Of a stretch of DNA of 64,000 nucleotides, positions 50,617 through 59,655 are shown piece after piece; within the stretch, counting starts at the first letter, position 1, and every line of letters begins with the position of its first letter. Below the pieces are notes generated by a model that ran no database searches, had not been told where the DNA came from, and saw only the letters and a list, made by a program, of their open reading frames with translations. Made by a program: the position numbers and the translations under genes. Source of the DNA: Hymenobacter sp. BRD128 (GTDB taxonomy: Bacteria; Bacteroidota; Bacteroidia; Cytophagales; Hymenobacteraceae); the NCBI RefSeq assembly GCF_013256625.1, contig NZ_CP053908.1:1364001-1428000 (forward strand), in the 5' to 3' direction.

Positions 50617-50651
50617 AAAAGCCCGTAGCCTTCCCGGCTGCGGGCTTTTTT
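50617..50651 (+). terminator. Intrinsic terminator after the disordered-protein operon
   Basis: AAAAGCCCGTAGCC (50617-50630) pairs with GGCTGCGGGCTTTTTT (50636-50651) with one G-T wobble, followed by the T-run. Confidence 0.88.
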
Positions 50652-51244
50652 GTGCAGTTTGAGGCTAGCCCTTATCAAGTAGGTCATGCTTCCGCTCCGC
50701 CGTTTCCCAATGAGACATAGGTTATCCTCGTGGTGAATGGCTCCGTGGTTTTTGCTGTTGCTGAGTTTTTGCAACAGCCCAATGCCGAAGTTTGAAATAC
50801 GTAGCTCATCAGGTATTCAGTGGCCGCTACACGAAGAAAGAGTTCAGGCGGTATTATTCAGCTGACTATACCGCCCCTAAGGCCAATTACAACAGTCGCC
50901 CTTTTCGCAGAGATTAATATTCTATACAACAGTGAGTTAGGTAAGACGCGGCGCTGGTAAGCAATAAATTTGACGAGTATTGGAATAAAAAATTTTATTA
51001 GGCTCGATAATACGCGGCAATACCTGCATACCTTAGGTATAGGTAGTGGCAACTGCCCCGAAACGGGAGGGCGCAGTAGATTCGGGCAGCGGGCAAGCTA
51101 GGCCGGCTTCGTGGCGGTGCTGCATACCTTACGTGTCTGGCGCGACCACAAAAATTATTGGGTTGACGCTCGCCATAATGCAATGACGCTTTATGTGGTA
51201 AACTCGCCGCATGAACCTTTGATAAGCTATTAGCTCTACAATCT
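50652..51244. other. Gene-free, relatively AT-rich interval
   Basis: About 590 bases without a credible gene. It contains a small inverted repeat GCTGTTGC ... GCAACAGC (about 50752-50777) and the word TGCATACCTTA twice (51025-51035 and 51121-51131). Composition drops to AT-rich around 50900-51010. Confidence 0.5.
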
Positions 51245-51805
51245 TTGCCTGCCCTGCCGCCCGCCCTCCGCCGCGCCCTTTTTGACCTGCCGCAAAAGGA
51301 AAAAGACCAGCTGCTAGCCCGCCTCGTAGCCCAGGATGCCGTGCTGACCGAACAGCTAGCCTACCGCCTGCTCGAAGGCCCCGATGCCCTCGAAGCCCGC
51401 CGCGCCGCCCTGCGCCAGCAGGTAGATGACCCCGTGCGCGGCTATCACCAAACGCCTAACGACCTGCTGGTTATCCTGCGCCAATTGCAGGCGCGGCTAG
51501 CCTACCACGCCCGCATTACGGAAGATGCCTTTGGCGAAGTCGAGTTGAGCTTGCGGCTGCTGGCCAATGTGTTTGCCCATCAGCCGGGGCTGGTGGCGCG
51601 GCTGCACGGCCCCACGCAGCCGCTGCTGCAGCATCTGGTGCGCCGTGCCCAAGAAGCTGTGAAGCAAGCCGAGAAGCTGCACCCCGACTACCACCTGGGG
51701 CTAGCCGCTGACGCCAATGCCGTGCTGGCAGGGCTGTTTGCCTCGGGGGCCGCGCCGCTGGCCCGCGAGGCCGGCCTGCCGGCCAGCGTGGCGCACTGGG
51801 GGTAG
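51245..51805 (+). CDS. Helical protein of unknown function
   Basis: A 186-residue, nearly all-helical, soluble protein that I do not recognise. It starts LPALPPALRRALFDLPQKEK and contains two long Leu/Ala-rich amphipathic stretches (EKDQLLARLVAQDAVLTEQL and LLVILRQLQARLAYHARITE). The start appears to be TTG at 51245, as no ATG is available, and sits on ATCTTTGCC, a -7-like word, so a leaderless transcript is possible. No partner gene is evident. Confidence 0.65.
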   Translation: MPALPPALRRALFDLPQKEKDQLLARLVAQDAVLTEQLAYRLLEGPDALEARRAALRQQVDDPVRGYHQTPNDLLVILRQLQARLAYHARITEDAFGEVELSLRLLANVFAHQPGLVARLHGPTQPLLQHLVRRAQEAVKQAEKLHPDYHLGLAADANAVLAGLFASGAAPLAREAGLPASVAHWG

Positions 51806-52289
51806 CTACGCATGGCTAGCGCGTACTCATTCACTATCAGGCGCTTATTGGGGCTGTTGGCTAGCAGTTGAGTGGGTAGCAGTGGTGTAAACCGGCCAGC
51901 TACCAAGGCTAGCTTTGGCTGCGGATTTAGCTTGACTCCAGATAAAAATGCTGTGTTTGCGACGGGGTAGCGCCGTCTTGTTTGCCACTGAAAACACCCT
52001 AGCTACCCACCTGCCACGGTACGGAGTGAGTATACTTTTGCCCACCCCACTGAGGGCATGGGTTGCAAAGTACACTTGCATTGCCGCCGCAATCCGTACT
52101 GGCTGCCGCAAAGGCGCGTGACCCGTAAAAATTCCAAACAGTGCGCGGGGCGGAGAGGTACAAATACGAGTAATTTACTGAATCGCAAAAAAGGAGCGCT
52201 TTGCGCGCGCAAGAAGCCGCTTCTTTGCGTAAGTAGGGCGGGCGGTGGTCGTATATTTACCCGTAGTCCTATTTGAGGTGTTCTTGAGC
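51806..52289. other. Intergenic interval before the S8 protease
   Basis: About 480 bases. A minus-strand frame at 51845-52111 has no protein-like signal. The right end (52165-52289), with AT-rich runs ahead of the ATG at 52290, should hold the protease promoter. Nothing else was recognised. Confidence 0.5.
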
Positions 52290-55106
52290 ATGAGATTATT
52301 TTATACGTTACTCGGGTTTGTTTGCTGGCTGCTGGCCCTGCCGGGGCTCGCGGGGCCGCCCACTGTTCCGGGCCGGCTGGTGCTGAAGCTACACGCCGAG
52401 GCGGGTTCGGCGGCGGCGGGTCTCGGCGCGTTGCGCCCCGCGCTAGCCGCGCTGCACGCTACCAGTATTACGCAGAAATTCCCTCTTAGCCAGCTACCTA
52501 ACACCGAGCGGCCCGGTAGTGTAAACCTGCGCCAGGTATACGAGCTAACCGTGCCGGCTAGCCTTGCGCTGGCCAAAGCGCGCGCTCAGTTGCTGGCTAC
52601 CGGCGTGGTAGAATATGTCGAGCCACTTTACATCCGCGAGCCGCAGTACCAGCCTAACGACCCGTTGGCCGACTCGACGGCCGCCAATAATCAGTACCAT
52701 TTGCGCCTGACGCAGGCCTACCGCGCCTGGGATTTTACGAAGGGCGATACGAGCATCGTGATTGGCATGACGGATACCGGCATCCGGTACACCCACGAGG
52801 AGTTGCTGCATCAGGTAAAGTACAATTATGCCGACCCTATCAATGGTAAGGACGATGATGGCGACGGCTACGTAGACAATTTCCGGGGCTGGGACTTTTC
52901 GAACAACAACAATGACCCCATGTACGAGGCCTACACCGGGCATGGTACGCAGGCGTCGAGCATTGTGGCCGGCCAGGCCGATAACGGCAAGGGGCTAGCC
53001 GGGGTGGGGTTTAAGAGTAAATTTTTGCCCCTGCAGGTGTTTCCGGGTACGCCTACGGGCTCGTTTGCGGGCTATGAGGCCATTGTGTACGCGGCCGACC
53101 ACGGCTGCCGGGTTATCAATATGTCGTGGGGTGGAGCAGGGGGCTACTCGCGCTTCGAGCAGGATGTGTGCACCTACGCCGCCGTGAACCGCGATGCCGT
53201 GCTGGTGGCCGCCGCCGGCAACACGTCCGGCGACATCCTGTTTTACCCCGCTTCCTACGACCACGTGCTGTCGGTGTCGGCCACCGATGCTACCGATAGC
53301 AAGGCCAGCTTTGCTACCTACAGCCGGCGCATCGACCTAGTGGCACCGGGCGTCAATATTGCTATTGCGTATGGCCGGCCCACGACCACCGCCGCCGGCC
53401 CGCCCGATACCGACTACTGGCACGGCTCGGGCACCTCTTTTGCGGCGCCGCAGGTAGCGGGCGCGGCGGCACTGGTGCGGGCACGCTTTCCGCAGCTCAC
53501 GGCCGAGCAGGTGATGGCTCAGCTGCGCCGCACCGCCGATGCCAGCATCTATGCCTTAGCGGCCAATGGCAATTACCAGGGCTACCTGGGCACCGGCCGC
53601 CTTAATATTGCCCGGGCCGTGGCCGGGCTCAGTCAGCGTGAGGCGCGGGTGGTGCGTAGCGCATTCAGCCCGGTGCAGCCGGCCGGCTACGCGCCCGGCG
53701 ATACCATCCGGCTAGCCACTACGGTGCGCAACCTGCTGCTGCCCGTCGGGGGCCTTACCGTGACGCTGCGCTCGTTGTCGCCTTACCTCACCGTGCGCCG
53801 GGGTACGTTTGCGGCTGGTAATCTTGCTACGCTGAACGAGGCCAGCAACGACGCCGCACCTTTTCGACTAGCGGTAGCGGGCACGGTACCGCTCAATACT
53901 ACGGCCACCCTGAACTACCACCTGGTAGGTGATAACGGTTATGTGTCAGACCAATACGTAGATGTGCTGCTTAATCCTGACTACGTGCAGCTTGATGCCG
54001 GCAATATCAGCCTGAGCTTGACCAGCCGGGGCAATCTCGCTTACGACGACCCCACGGCCGCCGTGGGCCGGGGCCTGAGCTACCGGGGCAGCACGCCGCT
54101 GCTCAGCGAAGGGGGACTGCTGCTGGCTACTTCGCCCACCCGCGTGGCCGACCACCTGCGGGCTAGCCCCGGCACGGTGCGGCAGTCATTTTTTACGCTG
54201 GCCCAGGTGCGGCGGCTAGCCCCCGGCCCCCGCGCCGACCAGGAGGCGCGCGGAGTGTTTCGCGACTCGCTGCCCGATGCCAAGCTGCCCCGCTCGGTGG
54301 GCGTGCGCGTGCGCCAGCGCGGCCAGAGCTGGGCTAGCCCGGCCGCCCGGCGCAACGTAATTCTGCTTGATTATTCGCTGCGCAACCTCACCGCCGATAC
54401 CCTGAAACCCCTCTACGCCGGCCTGTTTGCCGACTGGGACCTGCCCGGTGAGGCCGCCCGCAACGTGGCCCGCTGGGACTCAGTCAGCCGCATGGGCTAC
54501 TGCTACGACCCCTTGGCCCCGCGCTTCTACGCTGGGGTGCAGGTGCTGGGGCCGCGCCCGACGGGCATCTACTCCATCGACAATGCCGCACCGGTAGGTA
54601 CGCCCATCTACCTCGGCGATGGCTTTAGTCCGGCCGAAAAATACCTGGCCCTGCGCGATGGCTTCGGCCGGGCGCACCGCCAGGCCGGCACCGATGCGCA
54701 GGGCTCCGATGTGTCGCAGGTGGTCAGCACCCTGGTGCCCCGGCTAGCCCCCGGCGACTCGGCCACGGTGGCCTTTGCCGTGCTGGTGGCACCCACGCTG
54801 GCCGAGCTGCAGGCGGCGGCTAAGGCCGCTACGGCGGCCTACCAGCAACCGCTGGCTGCCGTGCCCGTGGCGGCGGGGGGCACGTGGCAGCTTTATCCTA
54901 ACCCAACCACTGGCCGCCTGCACGTGGCCTTACCCGCCAGCCTGGGGCCGGCCACGGTGCAGGTACTCGATGCCCTGGGGCAAACCGTGAGTTCGGCGGG
55001 GCTGCCTAGCGGTGGTGGTGAGCTGGACCTGGCTAGCTTATCCCGCGGGTTGTACATAGTGCGTGTAGTAGGCACCAGCTTGGTGCAGCGCGTGGTGCGC
55101 GAATAG
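52290..55106 (+). CDS. Secreted S8 (subtilisin-like) protease with T9SS sorting domain
   Basis: A 938-residue exported protease. A signal peptide (MRLFYTLLGFVCWLLALPGL) is followed by a propeptide (about residues 25-120) and a peptidase S8 domain with Asp162 in GMTDTGIRYTHEE, His218 in GHGTQASSIVAG and Ser383 in GTSFAAPQVAGAAAL. The segment DDDGDGYVDNFRGWDF looks like a calcium site. Beta-rich domains fill residues about 450-860. The last 75 residues (WQLYPNPTTGRLHVAL ... LSRGLYIVRVVG) form a type A T9SS C-terminal sorting domain, so it should cross the outer membrane by T9SS. The frame reaches back to a GTG at 52245, but the ATG at 52290 gives the signal peptide. Confidence 0.94.
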   Translation: MRLFYTLLGFVCWLLALPGLAGPPTVPGRLVLKLHAEAGSAAAGLGALRPALAALHATSITQKFPLSQLPNTERPGSVNLRQVYELTVPASLALAKARAQLLATGVVEYVEPLYIREPQYQPNDPLADSTAANNQYHLRLTQAYRAWDFTKGDTSIVIGMTDTGIRYTHEELLHQVKYNYADPINGKDDDGDGYVDNFRGWDFSNNNNDPMYEAYTGHGTQASSIVAGQADNGKGLAGVGFKSKFLPLQVFPGTPTGSFAGYEAIVYAADHGCRVINMSWGGAGGYSRFEQDVCTYAAVNRDAVLVAAAGNTSGDILFYPASYDHVLSVSATDATDSKASFATYSRRIDLVAPGVNIAIAYGRPTTTAAGPPDTDYWHGSGTSFAAPQVAGAAALVRARFPQLTAEQVMAQLRRTADASIYALAANGNYQGYLGTGRLNIARAVAGLSQREARVVRSAFSPVQPAGYAPGDTIRLATTVRNLLLPVGGLTVTLRSLSPYLTVRRGTFAAGNLATLNEASNDAAPFRLAVAGTVPLNTTATLNYHLVGDNGYVSDQYVDVLLNPDYVQLDAGNISLSLTSRGNLAYDDPTAAVGRGLSYRGSTPLLSEGGLLLATSPTRVADHLRASPGTVRQSFFTLAQVRRLAPGPRADQEARGVFRDSLPDAKLPRSVGVRVRQRGQSWASPAARRNVILLDYSLRNLTADTLKPLYAGLFADWDLPGEAARNVARWDSVSRMGYCYDPLAPRFYAGVQVLGPRPTGIYSIDNAAPVGTPIYLGDGFSPAEKYLALRDGFGRAHRQAGTDAQGSDVSQVVSTLVPRLAPGDSATVAFAVLVAPTLAELQAAAKAATAAYQQPLAAVPVAAGGTWQLYPNPTTGRLHVALPASLGPATVQVLDALGQTVSSAGLPSGGGELDLASLSRGLYIVRVVGTSLVQRVVRE

Positions 55107-55124
55107 CCAGCCCCGCAAACACGC

Positions 55125-55160
55125 AAAAGGCCTGGCTTTCAAGCGAAAGCCAGGCCTTTT
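55125..55160. terminator. Perfect 16-bp terminator hairpin
   Basis: AAAAGGCCTGGCTTTC (55125-55140) pairs with GAAAGCCAGGCCTTTT (55145-55160) around an AAGC loop. A- and T-runs allow it to act on the protease gene and on the convergent small exported-protein gene. Confidence 0.9.
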
Positions 55161-55182
55161 CAATAAAGGCAAGTGCCCGCAG

Positions 55183-55515
55183 TTACATGCCCGACGACGA
55201 GCGCATAGCGGCGCTGTCCTTCATCATGCCTTTGCGGTGCATGCCTTTGTGATGCATTTTCATATCGTCACCATCCATTTTCATATCGCCCTTGCGGGGC
55301 TTGGTGGTAGCTTTCATGCTGTTGCCGGCGTCGTCTTTGCCCTTAACCTTCATTTTGCCATCGCTGGCTACTTTGGTTTTTACGGTCATGCCGTCGGCCG
55401 TCGTAATGGTTTTATCGCCGCCATCTTTGGTAACCGTGGTGGGAGTCGTCTGCGCCAGTACCGTAGTAGCGGCCAGCAGGCCGAGGGCTACCGCGGAGAA
55501 AAGTGTCTTTGTCAT
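55183..55515 (-). CDS. Exported Lys/Met/Asp-rich small protein
   Basis: A 110-residue protein with a signal peptide (MTKTLFSAVALGLLAATTVLAQ). The mature part is a Thr/Lys-rich region followed by MKMDGDDMKMHHKGMHRKGM, dense in Met, His and Asp, a composition that could bind copper or other metals. It is not recognised as a named family. It is transcribed alone toward the protease terminator. Confidence 0.72.
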   Translation of the reverse strand: MTKTLFSAVALGLLAATTVLAQTTPTTVTKDGGDKTITTADGMTVKTKVASDGKMKVKGKDDAGNSMKATTKPRKGDMKMDGDDMKMHHKGMHRKGMMKDSAAMRSSSGM

Positions 55516-55583
55516 AATCAGAAACAATACAAGGTGTGGGCGCTATACGGCTAGCCGGGGGGCGAAGGTTATGGGGCGGCGGG

Positions 55584-56669
55584 CTAGGGCCGGCGGTTCA
55601 CGGCGTTCAGGTCTTCGAAGGCCGCCTTGAGGCGCGCCACGAACGTTTTTTCGCCTTCGCGCAGCCACACGCGGGGGTCGTAGTACTTCTTGTTGGGCGA
55701 GTCGGGGCCGCTGGGGTTGCCAATCTGGCTTTGCAGGTAGCCCTCGTTTTTCACGTAGTAGTTCTTGATGCCTTCCCAGAACGCCCACTGCAGGTCGGTG
55801 TCAATGTTCATCTTGATGGCGCCGTAGCCGATGGCTTCGCGGATTTCCTCCTGCGACGAGCCCGAGCCGCCGTGGAAAACGAAGTCGATGGGCAGCGCGG
55901 CTTCGATGCTGTGCTTCTGGCGCAGGTGCTCCTGCGAGTTGTGCAAAATCTTGGGCTGCAGCTTCACGTTGCCGGGCTTGTACACGCCATGCACGTTGCC
56001 AAAAGCCGCCGCAATGGTAAAGCGGGGGCTGATTTCGCTCAGCTGCTCGTAGGCGTAGGCCACTTCCTCGGGCTGGGTGTAGAGCTTTGACGAGTCCACG
56101 TCGGAGTTGTCTACGCCGTCTTCCTCGCCGCCGGTCACGCCCAGCTCGATTTCGAGCGTCATGCCGATTTTGGCCATCCGGGCCAGGTATTCTTTGCAAA
56201 TGTGGATGTTCTCCTCAATCGGCTCCTCCGACAAGTCGAGCATGTGCGAGCTGAACAGCGGCTGGCCGTGCTCGGCATAGTATTTCTCACCGGCGTCGAG
56301 CAGACCATCAATCCAAGGCAGCAGCTTTTTGGCGGCATGGTCGGTGTGCAAAATCACGGGCACGCCGTAGGCTTCGGCCATCAGGTGCACGTGGTGGGCA
56401 CCCGAAATGCCGCCCGCGATGCTGGCTTGCTGCTTGTCGTTGGCTAGCCCCTTGCCGGCAAAAAACTGCGCGCCGCCGTTCGAGAACTGAATAATAACCG
56501 GCGAGTTGAGGTCGCGGGCGGCTTCAAGCACGCCGTTCACGGTGTCGGTGCCGGTCACGTTCACGGCGGGCAGGGCGTAGCCGTGGGTTTTGGCGTGTTG
56601 AAAGAGGGCCTGCACTTCGTCGCCGTGCAGCACGCCGGCGCGCAGGCCGGTAAGGGTGGAATTTGCCAT
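55584..56669 (-). CDS. fbaA: Class II fructose-bisphosphate aldolase
   Basis: A 361-residue zinc aldolase of the long class IIa (FbaA) type, which interconverts fructose-1,6-bisphosphate with dihydroxyacetone phosphate and glyceraldehyde-3-phosphate. The zinc/catalytic motif VILHTDHAAKKLLPW is at about residues 106-120, GVTGGEEDGVDN and VFHGGSGSSQEEI are phosphate and metal regions. The start is the ATG at 56669. It lies downstream of the pectin genes but with a 100-base gap, so it may have its own promoter. Confidence 0.96.
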   Translation of the reverse strand: MANSTLTGLRAGVLHGDEVQALFQHAKTHGYALPAVNVTGTDTVNGVLEAARDLNSPVIIQFSNGGAQFFAGKGLANDKQQASIAGGISGAHHVHLMAEAYGVPVILHTDHAAKKLLPWIDGLLDAGEKYYAEHGQPLFSSHMLDLSEEPIEENIHICKEYLARMAKIGMTLEIELGVTGGEEDGVDNSDVDSSKLYTQPEEVAYAYEQLSEISPRFTIAAAFGNVHGVYKPGNVKLQPKILHNSQEHLRQKHSIEAALPIDFVFHGGSGSSQEEIREAIGYGAIKMNIDTDLQWAFWEGIKNYYVKNEGYLQSQIGNPSGPDSPNKKYYDPRVWLREGEKTFVARLKAAFEDLNAVNRRP

Positions 56670-56772
56670 AAGTAAAAAAGGCGGAACAACAGGCTCCGCG
56701 CCCGCAAAGAAAACAGCTATCGGGTGGTTTTGATAGGAACCCGGCAAATGCCCGCCAAAAACCAGGGCTAGC

Positions 56773-57963
56773 CTATTTCCAGGTCACGACCAGCGGCGAG
56801 GCCAGGCGCTGCGCAAACTCGGCCAGGTAGGCGTCCCAGGCGGCAGCTGAGGCAAACTGCCCGCTCTTCTGCCAGCCAAAACCGGCGTAGAAGATAACGG
56901 TGCCCTGCTGCGGCTTGGTCACCATATATAGCTGGCTCTGGTCTTTTTCGGCGCTGCGGTGGTCTTGGTAGTCAAGCACGTAGCTCGGGGCCACTACTAC
57001 GCCGGTGCCCAGGTACGAGTCGTCGATTTTCTCCCAGTAGCGGCACCAGCCGGCGGGGCGGTCGGCCTTCACGTCGCCCTTGGCTTCGTGCAGGGTCAGG
57101 CCGATGGTGCAGTTGGGCAGGGGCTTGTCGGCCGCAATCTGCTCCTCGTAGCGGGTCAGGTTCGAGCCCAGGTCGAGGCTGATGATTTTCTTCTCCGTTA
57201 CCTGCCGCCCATTGGCCTCCCAGGGCGCGTAGGTCAGCTCAAACACGGTGCGGATGGGCCCGGTAGCCAGCACTTTATAGCTAGCGAAGTTGCGTGACGT
57301 GTACAGCTTATCACCCACCAGAACGCCGGTGCCGCCCACGCCGCGGCTGCTGCCCACGTGGTAGGGGTCGTAGCCCTCGCCGGTGTCGGTGTGATAGGCA
57401 AAGGGCTTTTCGTGCACGTGGCGGCCATACCACTTGTCGATAATGGGGTAGCTCACGCGCTTCAGCCAGCAGTCTATGCCGCTGCTAAGGGTACCGGCGG
57501 GGTCTTTTTTGTCGTAGAGCTCCTGGGCATTGGGGCCGTAGGTGCGGAAGGCTACGCGGTCGTTTTCCCAGGCAAAGTCGTCGGTGCGCTCGGGCACGAA
57601 GCGGGCGAAGGTGGTGAGGGGGCTAGCGGGTACGGGCTCGCCACTGGCCGCCACCGTGAAGGCCAGCGTGGCGCCGGCCGGCACCTCGGTTTGAAACAGC
57701 AGTTCGTCGGGCTTGCCGTCGCCGTTGTTGTCCATCAATTGGCTAACCAGTAGTTTATTAGCCTTAGCCTCGCGCACCCGCAGGCTAGCCGGCGCCAGCT
57801 GGCGCACGGCCGCCGGCAGCTGCGCCAGCGGCAGGCTGATGGTTTCGGACTGGCGCGCCAGCCTCAGCTTGTTACGCACGGTGATGGTGGCGGTGGGGGC
57901 GGGCGCCAGGGCGGCACCAAGCCCGAGCGCCGCCAGGGGCAGGGCAAACAGGAGCGGTTTCAT
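56773..57963 (-). CDS. DUF4861 family exported protein
   Basis: A 396-residue protein with a signal peptide (MKPLLFALPLAALGLGAAL). The remainder matches the DUF4861 family, mainly beta-strands, with words such as LMDNNGDGKPDELLFQTEVP, WYGRHVHEKPFAYHTDTGEG and GVGGTGVLVGDKLY. DUF4861 proteins are commonly encoded in pectin/uronate loci next to kduI and kduD; the molecular role is not established. It follows kduI by 12 bases, the end of the operon. Confidence 0.87.
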   Translation of the reverse strand: MKPLLFALPLAALGLGAALAPAPTATITVRNKLRLARQSETISLPLAQLPAAVRQLAPASLRVREAKANKLLVSQLMDNNGDGKPDELLFQTEVPAGATLAFTVAASGEPVPASPLTTFARFVPERTDDFAWENDRVAFRTYGPNAQELYDKKDPAGTLSSGIDCWLKRVSYPIIDKWYGRHVHEKPFAYHTDTGEGYDPYHVGSSRGVGGTGVLVGDKLYTSRNFASYKVLATGPIRTVFELTYAPWEANGRQVTEKKIISLDLGSNLTRYEEQIAADKPLPNCTIGLTLHEAKGDVKADRPAGWCRYWEKIDDSYLGTGVVVAPSYVLDYQDHRSAEKDQSQLYMVTKPQQGTVIFYAGFGWQKSGQFASAAAWDAYLAEFAQRLASPLVVTWK

Positions 57964-57975
57964 GAGTAAAGCAGG

Positions 57976-58806
57976 CTAGCGGAGGTCGGCGAGGGCCACG
58001 GCGTTCATGTCGGTGTATTCGAGGTTTTCGCCGGCCATGCCCCAGATGAAGGCGTAGGCGCTGGTGCCGCAGCCGGTGTGAATGGACCAGGGCGGCGAGA
58101 GGATGGCCTGCTCGTTGCTGACCCACAGCGGGCGCGTCTCGCTGGGCTCGCCCAGCAGATGTAGCACGCGCTGGCCAGCGGGCAGGTTGAAGTAGAGGTA
58201 AGCCTCCATGCGCCGGTCGTGCACGTGCGAAGGCATGGTGTTCCAGACCGAGCCCGGCTTGAGCTGCGTCAGGCCCATCACGAGCTGGCAGCTGGCAATG
58301 CCTTCGCTGAAAATGTACTTGTAGATGGTACGCTGGTTGGCCGTTTCCAGCGCGCCCATTTCCACCGGCGTAGCCTCGGCCTGGGTGCGGCGCGTGGTGG
58401 GGTACTCCTTGTGGGCCGGCGCTGAGAGCAGGTAGAACTTGGCCGGGCTCGCCGCGTCGAGGCTGCGAAACGCGACCTGCTGGCTGCCGCGCCCTACGTA
58501 GAGGCAGTCCTGCGAGCCGAGCGCGTAGGTCGTGCCATCGACTACGATTTCGCCCGCGCCGCCCACGTTGAGGGCGCCCAGCTCGCGGCGCTCCAGAAAG
58601 TAACTGGCCTTGAGGCTCTCGGGGCAGGACAGGGCTAGCGGGACCTCGGTAGGCATGGCGCCGCCCACCAGCATGCGGTCGTAGTGCGTGTAGGTCAGCT
58701 CGATGGCGCCGGGCGTAAAGATATTCTCAAGCAGAAAATGCTGGCGCAGGCCAGCCGTGTCGAGGCGAGCGGTTTCGCGCGGGCCGATGGCAAAACGTTG
58801 GGTCAT
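57976..58806 (-). CDS. kduI: 5-dehydro-4-deoxy-D-glucuronate isomerase
   Basis: A 276-residue bicupin isomerase converting 5-keto-4-deoxyuronate, released from unsaturated galacturonides, to 2,5-diketo-3-deoxygluconate. The zinc-site segment SHVHDRRMEAYLYFNLP holds the family His, His and Glu ligands, and PPWSIHTGCGTSAYAFIWGM gives the fourth His. Length is standard. The gene is between kduD and DUF4861 in one operon. Confidence 0.95.
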   Translation of the reverse strand: MTQRFAIGPRETARLDTAGLRQHFLLENIFTPGAIELTYTHYDRMLVGGAMPTEVPLALSCPESLKASYFLERRELGALNVGGAGEIVVDGTTYALGSQDCLYVGRGSQQVAFRSLDAASPAKFYLLSAPAHKEYPTTRRTQAEATPVEMGALETANQRTIYKYIFSEGIASCQLVMGLTQLKPGSVWNTMPSHVHDRRMEAYLYFNLPAGQRVLHLLGEPSETRPLWVSNEQAILSPPWSIHTGCGTSAYAFIWGMAGENLEYTDMNAVALADLR

Positions 58807-58866
58807 AATGTAGGAAGCAAATAAGGAAGAGGAGGTAGCGCGAAGCCAGCGCTTCGCGCTACTGGT

Positions 58867-59634
58867 TTAGCGGCCCATCCAGCCACCGTCCACAGTGAGG
58901 ATGGTGCCGTGCACGTAGTCGCTGGCGGGGGAGGCCAGGAACACGGCGGGTCCTTTGAAGTCGGCGGGCTCGCCCCAGCGGCCGGCCGGGATGCGCGAAA
59001 GGATGCTGGCCGAGCGGTCGGCATCCTGGCGCAGGGCGTTGGTATTGTCGGTGGCGATGTAACCGGGGGCGATGGCGTTCACGTGCACCCCGCGGCCGGC
59101 CCACTCGTTGGCCAGCGCCTTCACCAAGGAGCCGATGGCGCCCTTGCTGGCCGCGTAGCCCGGCACGTTGATGCCGCCCTGAAAAGTGAGCAGCGAGGCC
59201 GTGAAGATGATTTTGCCGCCGCCCTGCTGCAGCATGCGCCCGCCCACGGCGCGGGCTAGCCGGAAGGGCGCGTCGAGGTTCACGCTCAGCACGTCATCCC
59301 AATCTGCATCAGAGTGCTCGGCGGCCGGCGCGCGGCGAATGATGCCGGCGTTGTTGACCAGAATATCAATGCGCTCAAAGTCGGCCAGCACTTGCTGGGT
59401 GAAGGCGTCGGCGCTGGGGCGCTGGCTGAAATCGGCCTGGTAGGCGTGAAACTGCCGGCCCAGGGCTTGCACCTGGCGGCCGGTGTCGCCGCCATCGGCC
59501 GCCAGGCTGGCCGATACGCCAATGATGTCGGCGCCGGCTTCGGCCAAGCCCAGGGCGATGCCCTGACCAATGCCGCGGTTGGCACCCGTCACGAGGGCTA
59601 GCCGGCCGGTTAAATCAAACGAAGAAAGCTGCAT
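58867..59634 (-). CDS. kduD: 2-deoxy-D-gluconate 3-dehydrogenase / diketo-deoxygluconate reductase
   Basis: A 255-residue short-chain dehydrogenase for the step after KduI, reducing 2,5-diketo-3-deoxygluconate to 2-keto-3-deoxygluconate. The cofactor motif is TGANRGIGQGIA (residues 16-27), NNAG at about 92, and the catalytic YAASK near 155-159. Length is typical. It is separated by 60 bases from kduI and 21 from the DUF2264 gene. Confidence 0.94.
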   Translation of the reverse strand: MQLSSFDLTGRLALVTGANRGIGQGIALGLAEAGADIIGVSASLAADGGDTGRQVQALGRQFHAYQADFSQRPSADAFTQQVLADFERIDILVNNAGIIRRAPAAEHSDADWDDVLSVNLDAPFRLARAVGGRMLQQGGGKIIFTASLLTFQGGINVPGYAASKGAIGSLVKALANEWAGRGVHVNAIAPGYIATDNTNALRQDADRSASILSRIPAGRWGEPADFKGPAVFLASPASDYVHGTILTVDGGWMGR

Positions 59635-59655
59635 GCAAAAAAGTAACTAATTGAA

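Noticed and set aside
51845..52111. 88-codon minus-strand frame upstream of the S8 protease
   Set aside because: Composition is not protein-like, and there is no ribosome-binding or neighbour context.
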